Shown piece by piece: positions 6,568 to 8,214 of a DNA stretch of 8,214 nt. The position numbers were made by a program, and so were the translations under genes. The first letter of the stretch is position 1. Every line of letters starts with the position of its first letter. The notes beneath the pieces are model-generated. The model was not told where the DNA came from, made no database searches, and worked only from the letters and a program-made list of their open reading frames with translations. The stretch spans positions 1 to 8,214 of the forward strand of contig DKQG01000024.1 in NCBI GenBank assembly GCA_002471575.1. The letters run 5' to 3'. The stretch comes from Alphaproteobacteria bacterium UBA7314 (GTDB lineage: Bacteria; Pseudomonadota; Alphaproteobacteria; MPNO01; UBA830).

Positions 6568-7044
6568 ATGTCGGAGGAGCGCAACAAGCTGTTCGATGTC
6601 AGACTCGATGACCACAATTTCGTCGCCCGCAATCCGGAAGTAGAACATGAACGCCGCATCGCCATCTATGACTTGCTAGAAGACAACAAGTTCGAGATCG
6701 TCGGCAGCGATCTCGGCCCGTACGCCCTATGCCTGAAGCACCAAGAAACTCGGCTGATTTTCGAAATTACCTCCAGCGACGGCACCCATGTCGCCGAAAT
6801 CCAGTTGTCGCTATCGGTGTTTCGCAAGATCATCCGTGACTACTTCACCGTCTGCGAGAGCTACTACGATGCCATCAAGTCGGCCTCGCCGTCGAAAATC
6901 GAGGCGATCGATATGGGGCGAAGGGGCCTCCACGACGAAGGCGCCGTGATGCTGCGCGAGAAGCTGGAAGAACATGTCGAGGTCGACGATAGCACCGCGC
7001 GACGCCTGTTCACGCTGATCTGCGTTCTGCACGTGCGAGGGTGA
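6568..7044 (+). CDS. UPF0262 family protein
   Basis: A 158-residue protein of a conserved alphaproteobacterial family with no established function. The family pattern is strong: NPEVEHERRIAIYDLLEDN (22-40), a GPYALCL segment (50-56), RLIFEI (62-67), LSVFRKIIRDYFTVCESYYDAI (82-103), the highly conserved IEAIDMGRRGLHDEG (111-125), and the C-terminal DDSTARRLFTLICVLH (140-155). No signal peptide, membrane segment or recognised catalytic motif is visible, so it is probably cytosolic. The start at 6568 matches the family N-terminus, but the ribosome binding site is weak (GGAACGGA, held in a hairpin loop). It starts 17 nt after hisD, and its stop overlaps the phosphatase start by 4 nt, indicating coupling to both neighbours. 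The family call is confident; the role is unknown. Confidence 0.92.
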   Translation: MSEERNKLFDVRLDDHNFVARNPEVEHERRIAIYDLLEDNKFEIVGSDLGPYALCLKHQETRLIFEITSSDGTHVAEIQLSLSVFRKIIRDYFTVCESYYDAIKSASPSKIEAIDMGRRGLHDEGAVMLREKLEEHVEVDDSTARRLFTLICVLHVRG

Positions 7045-7487
7045 CGGATTTGCCCGCCCGCCCTTCCAGTCTTCTGTTCGTATGCGGCGAAAACGCTCTG
7101 AGGTCGCCCATGGCTGAAGCGTTGACCAAAAACCGTTACGGAACGGAGATATTCGTGGACTCGGTTGGGGTTCGTGATGGCGACCTGGATCCCATGGCAA
7201 TCGAAGTGATGGATGAAATCGGGATCGATATGTCGCGGCATAAATCTAAGCGGCTGGACGATCTGATGGACACCTCGTTCGAGGTCATCGTGACATTGTC
7301 GCCCGAAGCGCAGCACAAGGCAATCGAGCTGACCCGGGTTACCGCATCGGAGGTTGAATACTGGCCGACGCCGGATCCGTCGGTCGCGGAAGGCCACAGG
7401 GAGGCGCGTCTCGCTGCATATCGCGATCTTCGCGATTATCTCGCCCGGCGTATCGGCGAACGATTTAAAGAAGAGGGCAGAACATGA
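7041..7487 (+). CDS. Low-molecular-weight protein-tyrosine-phosphatase / arsenate-reductase-like protein
   Basis: A 148-residue LMW-PTP-fold protein, probably a cytosolic tyrosine phosphatase or related thiol enzyme. The P-loop is CGENALRS with nucleophile Cys15 and Arg21 (C-x5-R-S), followed by PMAEAL. The general-acid loop WPTPDPS has Asp112, followed by the EGHREARLAAYRDLRDYL helix typical of the ArsC-type branch of the fold. The usual second residue of an arsenate-reducing thiol relay is not identifiable, so phosphatase activity or an unknown substrate is as likely as arsenate reduction. The start must precede Cys15, and the only in-frame ATG nearby lies after it, so GTG 7041 (4-nt GTGA overlap with UPF0262) or TTG 7050 is used. 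GCGAGG at 7035-7040 is too close to GTG but well placed for TTG. Neighbours UPF0262 and infA do not define its target. Confidence 0.88.
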   Translation: MTDLPARPSSLLFVCGENALRSPMAEALTKNRYGTEIFVDSVGVRDGDLDPMAIEVMDEIGIDMSRHKSKRLDDLMDTSFEVIVTLSPEAQHKAIELTRVTASEVEYWPTPDPSVAEGHREARLAAYRDLRDYLARRIGERFKEEGRT

Positions 7488-7591
7488 ACGGCTTGCCCAT
7501 CTGTTTCGTGTCCCTAAAACCCTTGACCTTAACGCGCTTAACCCGCACTTTCCCGCCAAATACGGATAAGGCTGGGAAGAGTGATGGCTAA
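7484..7591 (+). CDS. Doubtful 35-residue ORF linking the phosphatase gene to infA
   Basis: An ATG overlaps the phosphatase stop as ATGA (7484-7487), with GAGGG (7473-7477) 6 nt upstream. The frame runs 35 codons and ends at TAA 7589-7591, inside the infA start region (8-nt overlap). The peptide begins MNGLPICFVSLKPLT and resembles no family I know. Good spacing and start overlap hint at translation, perhaps as a leader peptide coupled to infA. The length and the overlapping possible promoter make chance more likely. Confidence 0.2.
   Translation: MNGLPICFVSLKPLTLTRLTRTFPPNTDKAGKSDG
7523..7545 (+). promoter_or_regulatory. Possible infA promoter element with tandem CTTAAC repeats
   Basis: The 96-nt gap before infA holds TTGACC (7523-7528; CTTGAC from 7522), a good -35 match, but no clear -10 box at 16-18 nt. 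Overlapping it is a tandem 9-nt repeat differing at one base: CTTAACGCG (7528-7536) and CTTAACCCG (7537-7545). The repeats could be a regulator site. The two TTAA cores are 5 nt apart. Confidence 0.3.
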
Positions 7592-7802
7592 AGAAGATCT
7601 TATTGAGTTCTCGGGAACGGTTCTCGAATTGCTCCCCAACGCGATGTTCAGGGTGAAGCTGGATAACGATCATGAAGTGCTCGCCCACACATCCGGTAAG
7701 ATGCGTAAAAACCGTATCCGAGTTCTCGCCGGTGACCGCGTCAACGTCGAGATGACGCCCTACGACCTGACGAAGGGTCGTATCACCTTCCGCTTCAAAT
7801 AG
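7584..7802 (+). CDS. infA: Translation initiation factor IF-1
   Basis: A 72-residue single OB-fold (S1-type) protein that binds the A site of the 30S subunit and works with IF-2 and IF-3 in initiation. Sequence and length are those of a classic IF-1: MAKEDLIEFSG at the start, VLELLPNAMFRVKLDN (12-27), HEVLAHTSGKMRKNRIRVLAGD (29-50) and the conserved C-terminus TPYDLTKGRITFRFK. The start is ATG 7584, giving the universal MAKED N-terminus; GTG 7581 would add one residue. GGGA at 7574-7577 is 6 nt upstream. It stands 96 nt after the phosphatase gene, a larger gap than most others here, so it may have its own promoter. The maf start follows after 5 nt. Confidence 0.98.
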   Translation: MAKEDLIEFSGTVLELLPNAMFRVKLDNDHEVLAHTSGKMRKNRIRVLAGDRVNVEMTPYDLTKGRITFRFK

Positions 7803-7807
7803 CTCTG

Positions 7808-8214
7808 ATGGTCCGGAAATCCGGGCCGCAACGGCTTGTTCTCGCTTCGGCGTCTCCGCGGCGCCGCGATCTGCTCGCCCAAATTGGACTTGTGCCGGAC
7901 GAAGTTCTCCCCGCCGATATCGACGAAACGCCGCTGAGGAACGAACAACCTGGACCGTTGGCCAAGCGCCTGTCCCGTGAAAAGGGTGAAGCGGTCGCCG
8001 CCGCGAATACGGATGCTTGGGTTTTATCCGCCGATACCGTTGTCGGGCTTGGGCGGCGTATCCTCGGCAAACCCGGAGACGAGACGGAGGCGCGCCGTTT
8101 TCTAAAACTGTTGTCAGGACAGCGACACAAGGTTTTCGGCGGTATCACGGTTGTGGCCCCAGATGCCGATCCAGTGACCAAGCTGGTTACCACGTCCGTC
8201 ACGTTCAAACGGCT
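7808..8214 (+). CDS. Maf-family nucleotide pyrophosphatase (3' end beyond window)
   Basis: The first 135 residues of a Maf/HAM1-fold enzyme that hydrolyses (deoxy)nucleoside triphosphates to monophosphate and pyrophosphate; the frame is open to the window end, and the usual length is about 190-210. Motifs are LVLASASPRRRDLL (10-23), VDE-like DIDETP (38-42 region), LAKRLSREKGEAV (51-63), the catalytic SADTVV with Asp76, GKPGD (88-91 region) and FLKLLSGQRHKVFGGITVV (98-116). SPRR together with ADT, rather than SPWR with SDQ, points to the YhdE-like dTTP/UTP subgroup, not YceF. The start ATG lies 5 nt after the infA stop with no clear ribosome binding site, so translation probably depends on coupling to infA. 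A role in house-cleaning or division control is family knowledge only. Confidence 0.93.
   Translation, partial: MVRKSGPQRLVLASASPRRRDLLAQIGLVPDEVLPADIDETPLRNEQPGPLAKRLSREKGEAVAAANTDAWVLSADTVVGLGRRILGKPGDETEARRFLKLLSGQRHKVFGGITVVAPDADPVTKLVTTSVTFKR

Noticed and set aside
7529..7542. CtrA-type box (paired TTAA motifs)
   Set aside because: The classic site has TTAA cores separated by 7 nt; here the spacing is 5 nt, so only half-site resemblance remains.
6864..7688. Long minus-strand frame of 274 codons across UPF0262, the phosphatase and infA
   Set aside because: All three plus-strand genes have clear family motifs; the antisense product has none and crosses three gene borders.

Overview
The window looks like chromosomal DNA from a GC-rich alphaproteobacterium, most likely of Rhodospirillales type. 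The evidence is the run murA, DUF2948, hisG (short form), hisD, UPF0262, low-molecular-weight phosphatase, infA and maf. I know this order as alphaproteobacterial core synteny, and DUF2948 and UPF0262 are essentially alphaproteobacterial families. No database search was possible, so all names rest on motifs and family knowledge.

Left part (1-2398, minus strand): two genes that look like one transcription unit. The upstream gene (1183-2298) joins a degenerate dienelactone-hydrolase-like domain to an NTF2/SnoaL-like domain. The downstream gene (56-1144) is an FMN-dependent ene-reductase of the YqjM-like Old Yellow Enzyme class. This looks like an accessory metabolic pair; its substrate cannot be told from sequence.

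Boundary (2399-2552): a complete tRNA-Thr(GGT) gene on the minus strand with encoded CCA. A TTGACA-type promoter lies just upstream of it, with a short dyad between the -35 and -10 elements.

Right part (2553-8214, plus strand): a small basic protein, then murA (peptidoglycan precursor synthesis), DUF2948, hisG and hisD (first and last steps of histidine synthesis), UPF0262, a low-molecular-weight tyrosine-phosphatase-like protein, infA (translation initiation factor IF-1), and the start of maf, which runs off the window. From murA onward the genes are tightly packed: hisG/hisD overlap by 11 nt, UPF0262/phosphatase by 4 nt, and other gaps are mostly under 40 nt. This suggests cotranscription. 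The 96 nt before infA is the only sizeable gap after murA and may hold an infA promoter. The short-form HisG implies a HisZ partner encoded elsewhere.

I see no mobile element, CRISPR array, rRNA or clear Rho-independent terminator. Most of the window is ordinary core genome. The most unusual items are the pseudo-hydrolase/NTF2 fusion, the active-site changes in the ene-reductase, and several small hairpins at start sites.
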